This document shows, piece by piece, positions 8,932 to 17,024 of a stretch of 64,000 nt of DNA. The notes beneath the pieces were generated by a model that was not told where the DNA came from, did not search any database, and was given only the letters and a program-made list of their open reading frames with translations. The first letter of the stretch is position 1, and each line of letters starts with the position of its first letter. A program made the position numbers and the translations under genes. This DNA comes from Streptomyces echinatus (GTDB lineage: Bacteria > Actinomycetota > Actinomycetes > Streptomycetales > Streptomycetaceae), in contig NZ_JACHJK010000004.1 in the NCBI RefSeq assembly GCF_014203595.1, positions 310,001 through 374,000 on the forward strand, in the 5' to 3' direction.

Positions 8932-9996
8932 TCACGCCACCCGCGTCGCTCCCGCGAACGGCATCTGGTCGATCGGGGCCAGGCGGACCGGAGCCGACGG
9001 GTTCGGGGCGTGGATCATCTGGCCGCCGCCCACGTAGATGCCGACGTGGCTGATCCCGGAGTAGAAGAACACCAGGTCACCGGGCTGGAGTTCGGAGCGC
9101 GAGACCCGTCGGCCCGCGTTGATCTGGGCGTATGTGGTGCGGGGCAGGGAGATGCCGGCGGCGCGGTAGGCGGCCTGGGCCAGACCCGAGCAGTCGAAGG
9201 CGTTCGGGCCGGTGGCGCCCCATACATAGGGGCTGCCGAGCTTGCCGTAGGCGTAGGCGACGGCAGCCGCCGCCCGCCCGGTGGGAGCCGGGACGGACCC
9301 GGCCCGCTCCAGCGGCTCCCGCGGATCCCCCGCCGACCGGGAGGCGCGGGTGCTCGTGCCGCCGGCGCCGGTGACTTCGGTGCGCTGCCGCGGGGTCAGC
9401 CGTGCCAGCAGCCGCCGGGCCTCGTCGAGCTTGCCGGTGACGGCCCTCTTCTGCCGTCTCAGCTCGGCCTGCCGGGAGCGCAGCGACTTCAGCTCGATGC
9501 GTGCGGCGCCGCGCAACTGCTCGATCTCCCGCAGTTGCCGGCGCACCCCTGACACCGCGGCGGCCTGGCGGTCGCCGGCCCGCTCGGCGAACGCGGCGCC
9601 GTCCAGGTACCGGTCGGGGTCGCTGGAGAGGGCCAGTTGCCAGGCCGGGTCGATGCCGCCGTCCCGGTACTGCGCCGCCGCCATCGAACCCAGGGCGTCC
9701 CGGGCGGAGTTGAGCCTCTCCTGTCTGCGGGCGGCCTCGTCCTGAAGCCCGGTGAGCCGCCGCTGGGACGTGTCCGCCTTCTCCTTCGCGCCGTTGTAGT
9801 GCTCGGTGGCGGCCTCGGCCTCCCGGTACAAGGTGTCCACCTTGGCCTGCACCTGCGCCGGCGTCAGCTGGGGCTCGGCCTGTGCCGTCCCGTCGAGGCC
9901 GGTCGCGGCGGCCGCGCCCGCCAGGGCGAGCGTGGCGGCCGTCCGGGCCGTATGGCCGCTGAGCGGGCGTTGCGGGGGCTTGCGGTGCGCTGCCAC
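8932..9996 (-). CDS. Secreted NlpC/P60 peptidoglycan hydrolase
   Basis: This 354-residue protein starts at GTG 9996. The N-terminus MAAHRKPPQRP matches the MASHRKP start of the paralogue at 10854-12167, which decides the start. Residues 1-40 form a Sec-type signal peptide ending near AQA. Residues 43-205 are a long coiled coil (typical of RipA/CwlO-like regulators). Residues 240-354 are the NlpC/P60 domain with C269 (NAFDCSGLAQ), H317 (ISHVGIYV) and H329 (MIHAP) as catalytic residues. Such enzymes cut the peptide stems of peptidoglycan, usually between D-Glu and meso-DAP or its equivalent. It lacks the c-di-AMP riboswitch of its paralogue but has a long leader (see 9997-10477). Confidence 0.92.
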   Translation of the reverse strand: MAAHRKPPQRPLSGHTARTAATLALAGAAAATGLDGTAQAEPQLTPAQVQAKVDTLYREAEAATEHYNGAKEKADTSQRRLTGLQDEAARRQERLNSARDALGSMAAAQYRDGGIDPAWQLALSSDPDRYLDGAAFAERAGDRQAAAVSGVRRQLREIEQLRGAARIELKSLRSRQAELRRQKRAVTGKLDEARRLLARLTPRQRTEVTGAGGTSTRASRSAGDPREPLERAGSVPAPTGRAAAAVAYAYGKLGSPYVWGATGPNAFDCSGLAQAAYRAAGISLPRTTYAQINAGRRVSRSELQPGDLVFFYSGISHVGIYVGGGQMIHAPNPSAPVRLAPIDQMPFAGATRVA

Positions 9997-10477
9997 CTGG
10001 ACCGTCACGTCCTTCCGAACGACTCGTACGACCGAGCGGTCAGTACGCCCCGCGGCGGCCCGCACAGGGGAAGCGGGCCGCCGCCGGGCCTTTCTCGGCG
10101 GAGGTGGCCGGTTGCCGCCTCCGGTCCGGGCGGCGGTGGGGAGCCGGTCACCTGGGGGAGGACGCTAGGCCGGACGGTGACGAGTGGGTAACGCGGTGTG
10201 CGGAACTGGCTTCGACGGATCGGGTTGTGACCGTATGTGACCGAGTTGACTGGCCGGAGTCGTCGCCTTTACGGAGCGTGGTGACCGAAGCGCGGAAAGA
10301 GGGACGGGCGGGAGTCGTGGAGTGCTATGGGACGCATATATGCAAGATCCTCCCCATGCCGTCCAGGGCACGGCGCCACACCGTCACGGTCCGCTGTCGC
10401 GCGTGGAGCACCCGCCGAGCCTCTCGGCGGGGCCCGGTGGCAGGACGTCCGGCGGCTCCTGGTTAGGCTCCGGCTCC
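9997..10477. other. Intergenic leader/promoter region upstream of the NlpC/P60 gene
   Basis: These 481 bp separate two divergent genes. On the minus strand a candidate promoter reads TTACCC, 18 bp, TAGCGT (-10 at 10162-10167), which would give a leader of about 160 nt for the NlpC/P60 gene. That leader contains a perfect 12-bp inverted repeat, GCGGCGGCCCGC at 10052-10063 and its complement at 10073-10084 with a 9-nt loop. It could act as an attenuator or stabilise the message. I looked for the conserved ydaO-riboswitch elements found upstream of the paralogue and did not find them here. On the plus strand, a TTGACT at 10246 could belong to a promoter for the small membrane gene. No gene is visible. 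Confidence 0.45.
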
Positions 10478-10831
10478 ATGGACGTACTCATCCATCTCTT
10501 CGTCGGCCTGCACATCATCGGTATCGCCGCGCTGCTCGGCGGTTTCCTCACCCAGATGAAGGCGATGGGCCGGGGCACGGCCCGGTTCGTGCCCGGGATG
10601 CTGCACGGCGCGATCACCATGCTGGTCACCGGCGTGGCCCTGGTCGGTCTCAACCAGGCCGACGACCATCACGTCAACAGCGTCAAGATCGGCGTGAAGC
10701 TGGCCCTGCTGATCGTGATCCTCGGCCTGGTCTACGTGAAGCGCGACGAGGAGCGGATCGACAAGGGCCTCTTCGGACTGGTCGGCCTGCTGACCACGGC
10801 CAACATCTTCATCGCCGTCCTGTGGACCTGA
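10478..10831 (+). CDS. Small integral membrane protein
   Basis: This 117-residue protein starts at ATG 10478 (MDVLIHLFVGLHIIGIAALL). Four hydrophobic helices are visible: residues about 3-22, 40-60, 70-90 and 98-116. A short positive loop (VKRDEERIDKG) lies between the third and fourth. Histidines and glycine-rich helix packing resemble small DUF2269/CopD-like proteins, but no diagnostic motif lets me name a family. It lies between the divergent NlpC/P60 gene and the convergent second NlpC/P60 gene, so it could work with them at the envelope, though nothing proves that. The start is supported by hydrophobicity from the first residue and by the lack of coding signal upstream. Confidence 0.75.
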   Translation: MDVLIHLFVGLHIIGIAALLGGFLTQMKAMGRGTARFVPGMLHGAITMLVTGVALVGLNQADDHHVNSVKIGVKLALLIVILGLVYVKRDEERIDKGLFGLVGLLTTANIFIAVLWT

Positions 10832-10853
10832 TCCCCGGCGCGCCGCTCCGGGA

Positions 10854-12167
10854 TCAGCCCGGCCGTACGACGCTGTGGACGGCCGCCTCGCCGACGCCGG
10901 CGAGCGATTCCTCGCGGACGTAAGCGCCCGGCCGCGGGGCGTGGATCATCATCCCGTCACCGGTGCAGATCCCGACGTGGCTGACGTCGTCGTGGAAGAA
11001 CACCAGGTCGCCGGGGCGGGTCTGGTCCGGCGGGACCGGAGTGCCGGCGGCGGCCTGCTCGCGTGCGGTGCGCGGGAGCACGACCCCGGCGGACTTCCAG
11101 GCGGCCTGTGTGAGGCCCGAGCAGTCGTAGGAACCGGGACCGGCGGTGCCCGACAGGCACGGCTTGCCGACCTGGGCACGGGCGAAGGCGATGGCCTTCC
11201 CGGCCTTGCTCGCGTACGTGCCGGACGGCGCGCCTGCGCCCTGAGCGGGCCGCTGAGCCAGCAGCACGCGCGCGTGGGCCAGCTTTATCCGCATCCTGGC
11301 CTTGGCCGCCTTCGGGCCGCTCGCGGCGGTCTCCGGCAGGCCGTGGGCCGACGTCTCGGCGGCGCTGCCGGGCGCGGCCGGGGCGTTGCCCGCCGCCGGG
11401 ACCGGGGGAGTGACCGTCGTGTCCCGGAGGGACGGCGTGAACGCCGTGTCCTGTACCCCTGGGGTGACCGCCGTGCCCTGGCCCCCTGAGGTGACCGTCG
11501 CGTCCCGAAGGGACGGCGCCGGGCGCGCGTCCGGTGCCGACGAAGTCGCGGTCCGGTCCCGTACCGGCTGAGTGATCCCGGTGTCCCGTGCGTATGGAGT
11601 GATGTCCCGGTCCCGCACGGGCGAGGCGGGGGCCGCATCCCGCACGGGCGGCATGGGAGAAGCGGACGGCACCGACGGAGTGACGCCCGTGTCGCTCACG
11701 GGTGCCGCCGGGGCGGTGACCGGCGCCGAGCCGGGGCCGGCCGGGCCGGGGCCGCGCTGGGCCGGGATCGCCGCCCGCTGGGTGGGCAGGCGGCCCTGGG
11801 CGCGCCGGGCGACCTCGTCGCGGAGCCGCTGGAGGCTGTCCGCGCGGCGACGTGAATCCTCGGCCCGCTCGGCCTCCCGAGCGCGCTCGGCCCGCTGGGC
11901 CTGCCGCGCCCGCTCGGCCTCCTGAGCCCATTCGCTCCGCTCCCGGCCGGTGACGGACGTCTCGCCCGCCGAGTCCGCCCGGCGGTAGAGGTCGTCGATC
12001 TTGCGCTCGACCTCCTCGAGGCTCGGTCTGCTGTGACCGGTCGCCGCCGTGGCGTCGGCGGTCTGGGAGAGCACGGCCACGGAGGTGAGGGCGGCGGTGG
12101 CGAGGGCGGGGGTGCGAATGCCCGCCGCCTGGGTTCCGCCGGGGCGCGGCTTGCGGTGCGACGCCAA
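10854..12167 (-). CDS. Secreted NlpC/P60 hydrolase under c-di-AMP riboswitch
   Basis: This 437-residue protein starts at TTG 12167, nine bases after an AAGGAG ribosome site. An N-terminal signal peptide (MASHRKPRPGG through AATG, about residue 44) is followed by a short charged coiled coil (50-125). A low-complexity linker (150-260) is built of degenerate RD-x-x-I/V-T-P repeats. The NlpC/P60 domain is at 315-437 with C349 (SYDCSGLTQ), H397 (VSHVGICT) and H409 (MMIHAP). It should cleave peptidoglycan stem peptides outside the membrane. The leader holds a ydaO-class c-di-AMP riboswitch and a strong promoter, so expression should fall when c-di-AMP rises, as known for resuscitation-type hydrolase genes in Streptomyces. 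Confidence 0.92.
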   Translation of the reverse strand: MASHRKPRPGGTQAAGIRTPALATAALTSVAVLSQTADATAATGHSRPSLEEVERKIDDLYRRADSAGETSVTGRERSEWAQEAERARQAQRAERAREAERAEDSRRRADSLQRLRDEVARRAQGRLPTQRAAIPAQRGPGPAGPGSAPVTAPAAPVSDTGVTPSVPSASPMPPVRDAAPASPVRDRDITPYARDTGITQPVRDRTATSSAPDARPAPSLRDATVTSGGQGTAVTPGVQDTAFTPSLRDTTVTPPVPAAGNAPAAPGSAAETSAHGLPETAASGPKAAKARMRIKLAHARVLLAQRPAQGAGAPSGTYASKAGKAIAFARAQVGKPCLSGTAGPGSYDCSGLTQAAWKSAGVVLPRTAREQAAAGTPVPPDQTRPGDLVFFHDDVSHVGICTGDGMMIHAPRPGAYVREESLAGVGEAAVHSVVRPG

Positions 12168-12186
12168 GGGAGGCGACTCCTTCCGT

Positions 12187-12330
12187 ACTCCGCCTACCGG
12201 GTTAGCTGTCGGGTTCGGGCGGGTGCTTGGAAGGGTTGCCCTACGGCGTCGTCCCGGGCGGGAGTCGGCCGATTCACCCCAGGATCGGTGGGTCCCCGGC
12301 TCCGGGCACCGTGCGGGGCGCGCCGGACTC
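12187..12330 (-). promoter_or_regulatory. c-di-AMP riboswitch (ydaO/yuaA class)
   Basis: Read on the minus strand, the leader contains the ydaO-class signatures in order. First come GGAGCCGGGGACCCA and TGGGGTGAATC (about 12305-12270), then CCGTAGGGCAACCC, and last the hallmark GACAGCTAACCCGGTAGGCG (about 12211-12192) just before the ribosome site. In Streptomyces this class sits in front of cell-wall hydrolase genes and turns expression off when it binds c-di-AMP. Here it precedes the NlpC/P60 gene starting at 12167. The exact helix ends were not computed, so the limits are approximate. Confidence 0.9.
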
Positions 12331-12388
12331 GGCGGAGGCCGCATGGCCCGGCGACGTTCGCCGGAGTGGGGTCGTGCGGCCTGACGGC

Positions 12389-12418
12389 AACCTAGCCAAC
12401 TCGTGTGTCTTCTGTGAA
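12389..12418 (-). promoter_or_regulatory. Vegetative-type promoter for the riboswitch-NlpC/P60 unit
   Basis: On the minus strand TTCACA (12418-12413) and TAGGTT (12394-12389) are separated by 18 bp, very close to the streptomycete vegetative consensus TTGACA-N18-TAGRRT. Transcription should start near 12382, giving a leader of about 215 nt that includes the whole riboswitch. The divergent pcrA promoter lies about 160 bp away. Confidence 0.65.
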
Positions 12419-12574
12419 GGTTGGTGCGAGGTATGTCCGATACATTTCCGTGACCTGAGGGCAGGTTCACGCGCGCGTGACCAGGCGCTTCCTTTGGGTG
12501 AGCGGTTTTCGGGCCGGGCCGGGGCGGAGACCGGCTGTCCGGGAAACGGGCCATGTTCCGGGGACGGCGACCGG

Positions 12575-12597
12575 TTGTCGGTGGGGCGCCCTAGACT
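12575..12597 (+). promoter_or_regulatory. RecA-NDp (PafBC-type) DNA-damage promoter of pcrA
   Basis: TTGTCGGTG (12575-12583), eight bases, then TAGACT (12592-12597) fits the actinobacterial RecA-NDp consensus TTGTCRGTG-N8-TAnnnT exactly. This promoter class is LexA-independent and activated by PafBC after DNA damage. The -10 box ends nine bases before the pcrA ATG, so the transcript is probably leaderless or nearly so. The same pattern recurs in the SWIM/MoxR divergent promoter at 21757-21838. Confidence 0.85.
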
Positions 12598-12606
12598 CGG
12601 AGAGCG

Positions 12607-15087
12607 ATGAGCAGCCTCTTTGACGACAGCTTCCTGGCGGACCTCCAGGCCCCTCGCGGGCGCGAGGAGGAGCACCCGCCGCCGCCCGAGGACGATCACG
12701 CTCCGGAGCCGCTTCCGGACGACCTGTTCGGCGGGAAGTTCGACGTGCCGCCGGACCGGGACGCCTACTACCGTGACGGTGCCCCCCGCCCCGTGCTCGA
12801 CCCCGCGGCCCTCCTGCAGGGGCTGAACGAGAACCAGCGCGCCGCTGTCGTGCACGCCGGCTCCCCGCTGCTCATCGTCGCCGGCGCCGGTTCCGGCAAG
12901 ACCCGCGTGCTCACCCACCGCATCGCGCACCTGCTCGGCGCGCGGGACGTGCACCCGGGCCAGATCCTCGCGATCACCTTCACCAACAAGGCCGCGGGCG
13001 AGATGAAGGAGCGCGTCGAACAGCTCGTCGGCCCGCGCGCGAACGCGATGTGGGTGATGACCTTCCACAGCGCGTGCGTGCGTATCCTGCGCCGGGAGAG
13101 CAAGAAGCTCGGCTTCACGTCGTCGTTCTCGATCTACGACGCCGCCGACAGCAAGCGTCTGATGGCCCTGGTCTGCCGCGACCTGGACCTCGACCCCAAG
13201 CGCTTCCCGCCCAAGTCCTTCAGCGCCAAGATCAGCAACCTGAAGAACGAGCTGATCGACGAGGAGGACTTCGCCGCCCAGGCCGCCGACGGCTTCGAGA
13301 AGACCCTCGCCCAGGCCTACGCGCTCTACCAGTCGCGGCTGCGCGAGGCGAACGCGCTGGACTTCGACGACCTGATCATGACGACGGTCAATCTGCTGCG
13401 GGCCTTCCCGGACGTCGCCGAGCACTACCGCCGCCGCTTCCGGCACGTCCTCGTCGACGAGTACCAGGACACGAACCACGCCCAGTACGCCCTCGTCCGC
13501 GAGCTGGTCGGGACGGGCGGCCACGACGAGGACGTACCGCCCGGCGAGTACGACATCCCGCCCGCCGAACTGTGCGTCGTGGGTGACGCGGACCAGTCGA
13601 TCTACGCCTTCCGGGGCGCGACGATCCGCAACATCCTCCAGTTCGAGGAGGACTACCCGAACGCGACGACGATCCTGCTGGAGCAGAACTACCGCTCCAC
13701 GCAGACCATCCTGTCCGCCGCCAACGCGGTCATCGAGCGCAACGAGTCCCGCCGCCCGAAGAACCTGTGGACCAACGCCGGCCAGGGCGCCCGGATCACC
13801 GGCTACGTCGCCGACACGGAGCACGACGAGGCCCAGTTCGTCGCCGACGAGATAGACCGCCTCACGGACGCGGGCCACGCGAAGGCCGGTGACGTCGCCG
13901 TCTTCTACCGCACCAACGCCCAGTCCCGTGTCTTCGAAGAGATCTTCATCCGCGTCGGCCTGCCCTACAAGGTCGTCGGCGGTGTCCGCTTCTACGAGCG
14001 CAAGGAGGTCCGGGACGTCCTCGCCTACCTGCGGGTTCTCGCCAACCCCGAGGACTCCGTGCCGCTGCGCCGCATCCTCAACGTGCCCAAGCGGGGCATC
14101 GGCGAGCGCGCGGAGGCGATGATCGACGCGCTCGCCCAGCGCGAGAAGATCAGCTTCCCGCAGGCCCTGAAGCGGGTGGACGAGGCGTACGGCATGGCCG
14201 CGCGCTCCACCAACGCGGTCAAGCGGTTCAACACACTGATGGAGGACCTGCGCACGATCGTGGAGTCCGGCGCCGGACCGGCCACGGTGCTGGAGGCCAT
14301 ACTCGAACGCACCGGCTACCTGGCCGAGTTGCAGGCCTCCACCGACCCGCAGGACGAGACCCGCATCGAGAACCTCCAAGAACTCGCGGCCGTGGCCCTG
14401 GAGTTCGAGCAGGAGCGCGGCGAGGGCGAGCCGGTGGGGCTGTCCGACTTCCTGGAGCAGGTCGCCCTGGTCGCCGACTCCGACCAGATCCCGGACGAGG
14501 CGGACGGCGACGGCGTCATCACGCTGATGACCCTGCACACCGCCAAGGGCCTGGAGTTCCCGGTCGTGTTCCTGACCGGCATGGAGGACGGCGTCTTCCC
14601 GCACATGCGTGCCCTCGGCCAGGCCAAGGAGCTGGAGGAGGAGCGGCGCCTGGCGTACGTCGGCATCACGCGCGCGCGGGAGCGGCTCTACCTCACGCGG
14701 TCGGCGATGCGCAGCGCCTGGGGCCAGCCGTCGTACAACCCGCCCTCCCGCTTCCTGGAGGAGATCCCGCCCACCCATGTGGAGTGGAAGCGGACGGGAG
14801 CCGCGGCGCCGCACTCCTCCGGGCCGGCGTCCGGGATCGCGGCCTCGCTGTCCTCGACCCGCTCGCGCTCCTCGGCGTCGGGCGCGTCCGGGTTCGCCAC
14901 GCGGCGTACGGCGGAGAAGCCCGTGGTCGGGCTGGCCGTCGGGGACCGGGTCACCCACGACCAGTTCGGGCTCGGCACGGTCGTCGCGGTCAAGGGCACG
15001 GGCGCGAACGCCGAGGCGACGATCGACTTCGGCGACACCAAGCCGAAGCGGCTGCTGCTGCGGTATGCGCCGGTGGAGAAGCTGTAG
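12607..15087 (+). CDS. pcrA: ATP-dependent DNA helicase, UvrD/PcrA family
   Basis: This 826-residue superfamily 1A helicase starts at ATG 12607. After a 70-residue acidic N-terminal extension come LNENQRAAV and the Walker A GAGSGKT (93-99). Then follow AITFTNKAAGEMKERV, MTFHSACVRILRR, the Walker B LVDEYQDTNH, VVGDADQSIYAFRGA, QNYRST, TLHTAKGLEFPVVF and AYVGITRARERL, so every SF1A motif is intact. The C-terminus ends with the RNA-polymerase-binding Tudor-like region (VGDRVTHDQFGLGTVVAVKG). The enzyme translocates 3' to 5' in repair and in conflicts between replication and transcription. The damage-type promoter fits this role. It is convergent with the M23 peptidase gene, a neighbour pair that I recall from Mycobacterium tuberculosis (uvrD1-Rv0950c). 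Confidence 0.96.
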   Translation: MSSLFDDSFLADLQAPRGREEEHPPPPEDDHAPEPLPDDLFGGKFDVPPDRDAYYRDGAPRPVLDPAALLQGLNENQRAAVVHAGSPLLIVAGAGSGKTRVLTHRIAHLLGARDVHPGQILAITFTNKAAGEMKERVEQLVGPRANAMWVMTFHSACVRILRRESKKLGFTSSFSIYDAADSKRLMALVCRDLDLDPKRFPPKSFSAKISNLKNELIDEEDFAAQAADGFEKTLAQAYALYQSRLREANALDFDDLIMTTVNLLRAFPDVAEHYRRRFRHVLVDEYQDTNHAQYALVRELVGTGGHDEDVPPGEYDIPPAELCVVGDADQSIYAFRGATIRNILQFEEDYPNATTILLEQNYRSTQTILSAANAVIERNESRRPKNLWTNAGQGARITGYVADTEHDEAQFVADEIDRLTDAGHAKAGDVAVFYRTNAQSRVFEEIFIRVGLPYKVVGGVRFYERKEVRDVLAYLRVLANPEDSVPLRRILNVPKRGIGERAEAMIDALAQREKISFPQALKRVDEAYGMAARSTNAVKRFNTLMEDLRTIVESGAGPATVLEAILERTGYLAELQASTDPQDETRIENLQELAAVALEFEQERGEGEPVGLSDFLEQVALVADSDQIPDEADGDGVITLMTLHTAKGLEFPVVFLTGMEDGVFPHMRALGQAKELEEERRLAYVGITRARERLYLTRSAMRSAWGQPSYNPPSRFLEEIPPTHVEWKRTGAAAPHSSGPASGIAASLSSTRSRSSASGASGFATRRTAEKPVVGLAVGDRVTHDQFGLGTVVAVKGTGANAEATIDFGDTKPKRLLLRYAPVEKL

Positions 15088-15099
15088 CCCGTGGGCGAA

Positions 15100-15123
15100 G
15101 GGCCCCGCGCAGGAGCGGGGCCC
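15100..15123 (+). terminator. Hairpin terminator after pcrA
   Basis: GGGCCCCGC (15100-15108) and GCGGGGCCC (15115-15123) form a perfect 9-bp stem with a 6-nt loop 13 bp after the pcrA stop. It lacks a U-tract, as usual in Streptomyces, and can work on both strands for the convergent M23 gene. Confidence 0.75.
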
Positions 15124-15169
15124 CGAGGGTCCAGGACCTGTCTTCCGGATCTTGCCGGGGGCGCCCGGT

Positions 15170-16738
15170 CTAGGTCGGGTCCAGTCCGTGACTGCGGAGC
15201 CACGGCAGGGGGTCTATCGCCGCCCCGCCCGCCGGCCGTACCTCGAAATGCAGGTGCGGGCCGGTGGAGTTGCCGGAGTTGCCGGAGTAGGCGATGGGGT
15301 CGCCGGCCTTGACGGTCGTCCCGTAGCCGACCTGGTAGCTGGACAGGTGGCAGTACCAGGTCTCCGTGCCGTCCATCGCCGTCACGATCATCATGTTGCC
15401 GTAGGCGCTGTTCCACTTGGTGGTGACGGTGCCGTCGGTGGCGGCCATCACCGGGGTGCCGTAGGAGACCGGGAAGTCGATGCCGGTGTGCACCGACATC
15501 CAGTTGATGCCCGCCTGGCCGAAGTAGGCGCTGAGCCCGTGCTGCCCGACCGGCAGCGCGAACTTGGGGCGCAGCCGCTCCTTGAGCGCGGCCTCCGCGG
15601 CGGCCTTCTTCTTCTCCAGTTCCTGCTGCGCCTTGAGGTCGATGCGCTCCTGGGTGCGGCTCGCCCGGTCGGCGAAGTCGTCGGCGCCGGCGGAGAGGGT
15701 CGTGAGCTGGCTGTCCAGCTTGCTGTTGGCGACCGACGGCTTGACCGGCTGCGCGTCCGAGGCGGTGGTGTTGGTGTCCTGGGAGTCGTCGTTGAGCGCG
15801 CCGACCGAGGCCGCGGCGATCCCCGCGACCCCCATCACACAGGCCGAGGGCACCGCGACCGTCAGCAGCGCCGAGCGCTTGGCGGGCGTACGGCGCCGGG
15901 AGCGTGCCGCGCCGCGCGAGCCCGCGCGGGTCGCCGGTGCCGGGGTGATCTCCTCCTGGTCGTCCAGCAGACCGGTCACGACGGGCAGTTCACCGGTGGC
16001 GTCCGGCTCGCCCTCGTCGGCGGGGCGGTCGTCGAAGGCGGTGTCCTCGTACGGCACCTGCGCGAAGGCCCCGGTCGCCTGGGGGTCGTCGGTCTGCTCG
16101 AACGTGGTCTGCGAGGCGCCGACGGCCTCGAACGTCGCGGTGCCCTGGAGGTCGCCGGCCACCTCGAAGGTCCCCGTGGTCTGCTGGTCGAACGGTTCGC
16201 CAACCTGCCCGGGGTCCGCCGGCACGGTCTGTCCGGCGGTGTTCCACTGCGTGGCGTCGTACGCGCCCGTGTCGAAGGTCTGGGTGCCCCACTCCCAGTG
16301 CTGGGTGGGGTCGGCGGTGCCGGTCTGATCGGGCTGCAGCCAGGCGCCCGCGTCCCACTGGCCGCTGACGTCGTTGCCGGTGGCCTGCGCGGGCACGGTC
16401 CAGGCGGTGCTGTCGTAGACACCGGAGTCGTAGGCGGTGAGGTGCTGGGCCGCGTACGGGTCGTAGGCCGTGTTCTGGCCGGTGCCGGTCTGCCACTGCG
16501 TGGTGTCGTACGCGCCGGTGGTCTGCTCGCCGCCCGGGAGGCTGCCGAAGAGCGGGTCGGTGTGGAAGGCCGTGGCGCTGCCGGAACCGTCCGTAAAACC
16601 CGTGGCGTCGTAACTGCCGTACGTGGTGAGGTCGTCGTAGTGGGCTTCCTGTGCCCCGTACGGCGCGTAGTGCGTGGTGGAGGCGTCGGAAGCCGGGGCC
16701 GGGGTGGTCATGATCCCCGACGGGTGACGGTCGTTCAC
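15170..16738 (-). CDS. Membrane-anchored M23 peptidase with long disordered cytoplasmic region
   Basis: This 522-residue protein starts at GTG 16738, next to an AAAGAGAAG ribosome site. Residues 1-270 are disordered and rich in Tyr, Trp, Thr, Gln and Asp, with repeated short patterns such as AYDATQW and TTGAYDTTQW. A basic stretch (RSRRRTPAKR, 279-288) precedes one transmembrane helix (289-315). A coiled coil (335-390) leads to the LytM/M23 domain (391-522) with zinc ligands H417 and D421 (HTGIDFP) and H497 in HLHFEV (495-500), all intact. Topology is N-in, so the peptidase faces the cell wall and probably cuts peptidoglycan cross-bridges or stems. Mycobacterial Rv0950c, beside uvrD1, appears to be the counterpart. 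Confidence 0.9.
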   Translation of the reverse strand: MNDRHPSGIMTTPAPASDASTTHYAPYGAQEAHYDDLTTYGSYDATGFTDGSGSATAFHTDPLFGSLPGGEQTTGAYDTTQWQTGTGQNTAYDPYAAQHLTAYDSGVYDSTAWTVPAQATGNDVSGQWDAGAWLQPDQTGTADPTQHWEWGTQTFDTGAYDATQWNTAGQTVPADPGQVGEPFDQQTTGTFEVAGDLQGTATFEAVGASQTTFEQTDDPQATGAFAQVPYEDTAFDDRPADEGEPDATGELPVVTGLLDDQEEITPAPATRAGSRGAARSRRRTPAKRSALLTVAVPSACVMGVAGIAAASVGALNDDSQDTNTTASDAQPVKPSVANSKLDSQLTTLSAGADDFADRASRTQERIDLKAQQELEKKKAAAEAALKERLRPKFALPVGQHGLSAYFGQAGINWMSVHTGIDFPVSYGTPVMAATDGTVTTKWNSAYGNMMIVTAMDGTETWYCHLSSYQVGYGTTVKAGDPIAYSGNSGNSTGPHLHFEVRPAGGAAIDPLPWLRSHGLDPT

Positions 16739-17024
16739 CAACTTCTCTTTCGCCTCGACAACAGGGGCTGCCAGAGCAGTGCGGCGACTGTACCCGGCGG
16801 TACCTGGGCGCGACAATCTTCGGCCTGTTTCGCGCGGGCCGGAAACGGGCATTCGGCCGTGTTTGGGGGGACGCCGGACGCGACTTTGGCCTGGCGTTCG
16901 AAGAATGTTCGATGTCGAGTCGTGATGTGTCCGCTGTGCGCGGGCTGTGCGCTCCCTCGGACCTGCCCCTTCGCCGGCCCCGGTCCCGCGCTCGGTCTCG
17001 GCCCGCGCCGGGGCTCGGCCGGCC

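Noticed and set aside
16895..16914. LexA (SOS) box suggested by GTTCGA at two positions
   Set aside because: The copies are direct repeats (GTTCGA...GTTCGA), not the inverted TCGAAC-N4-GTTCGA needed for LexA.
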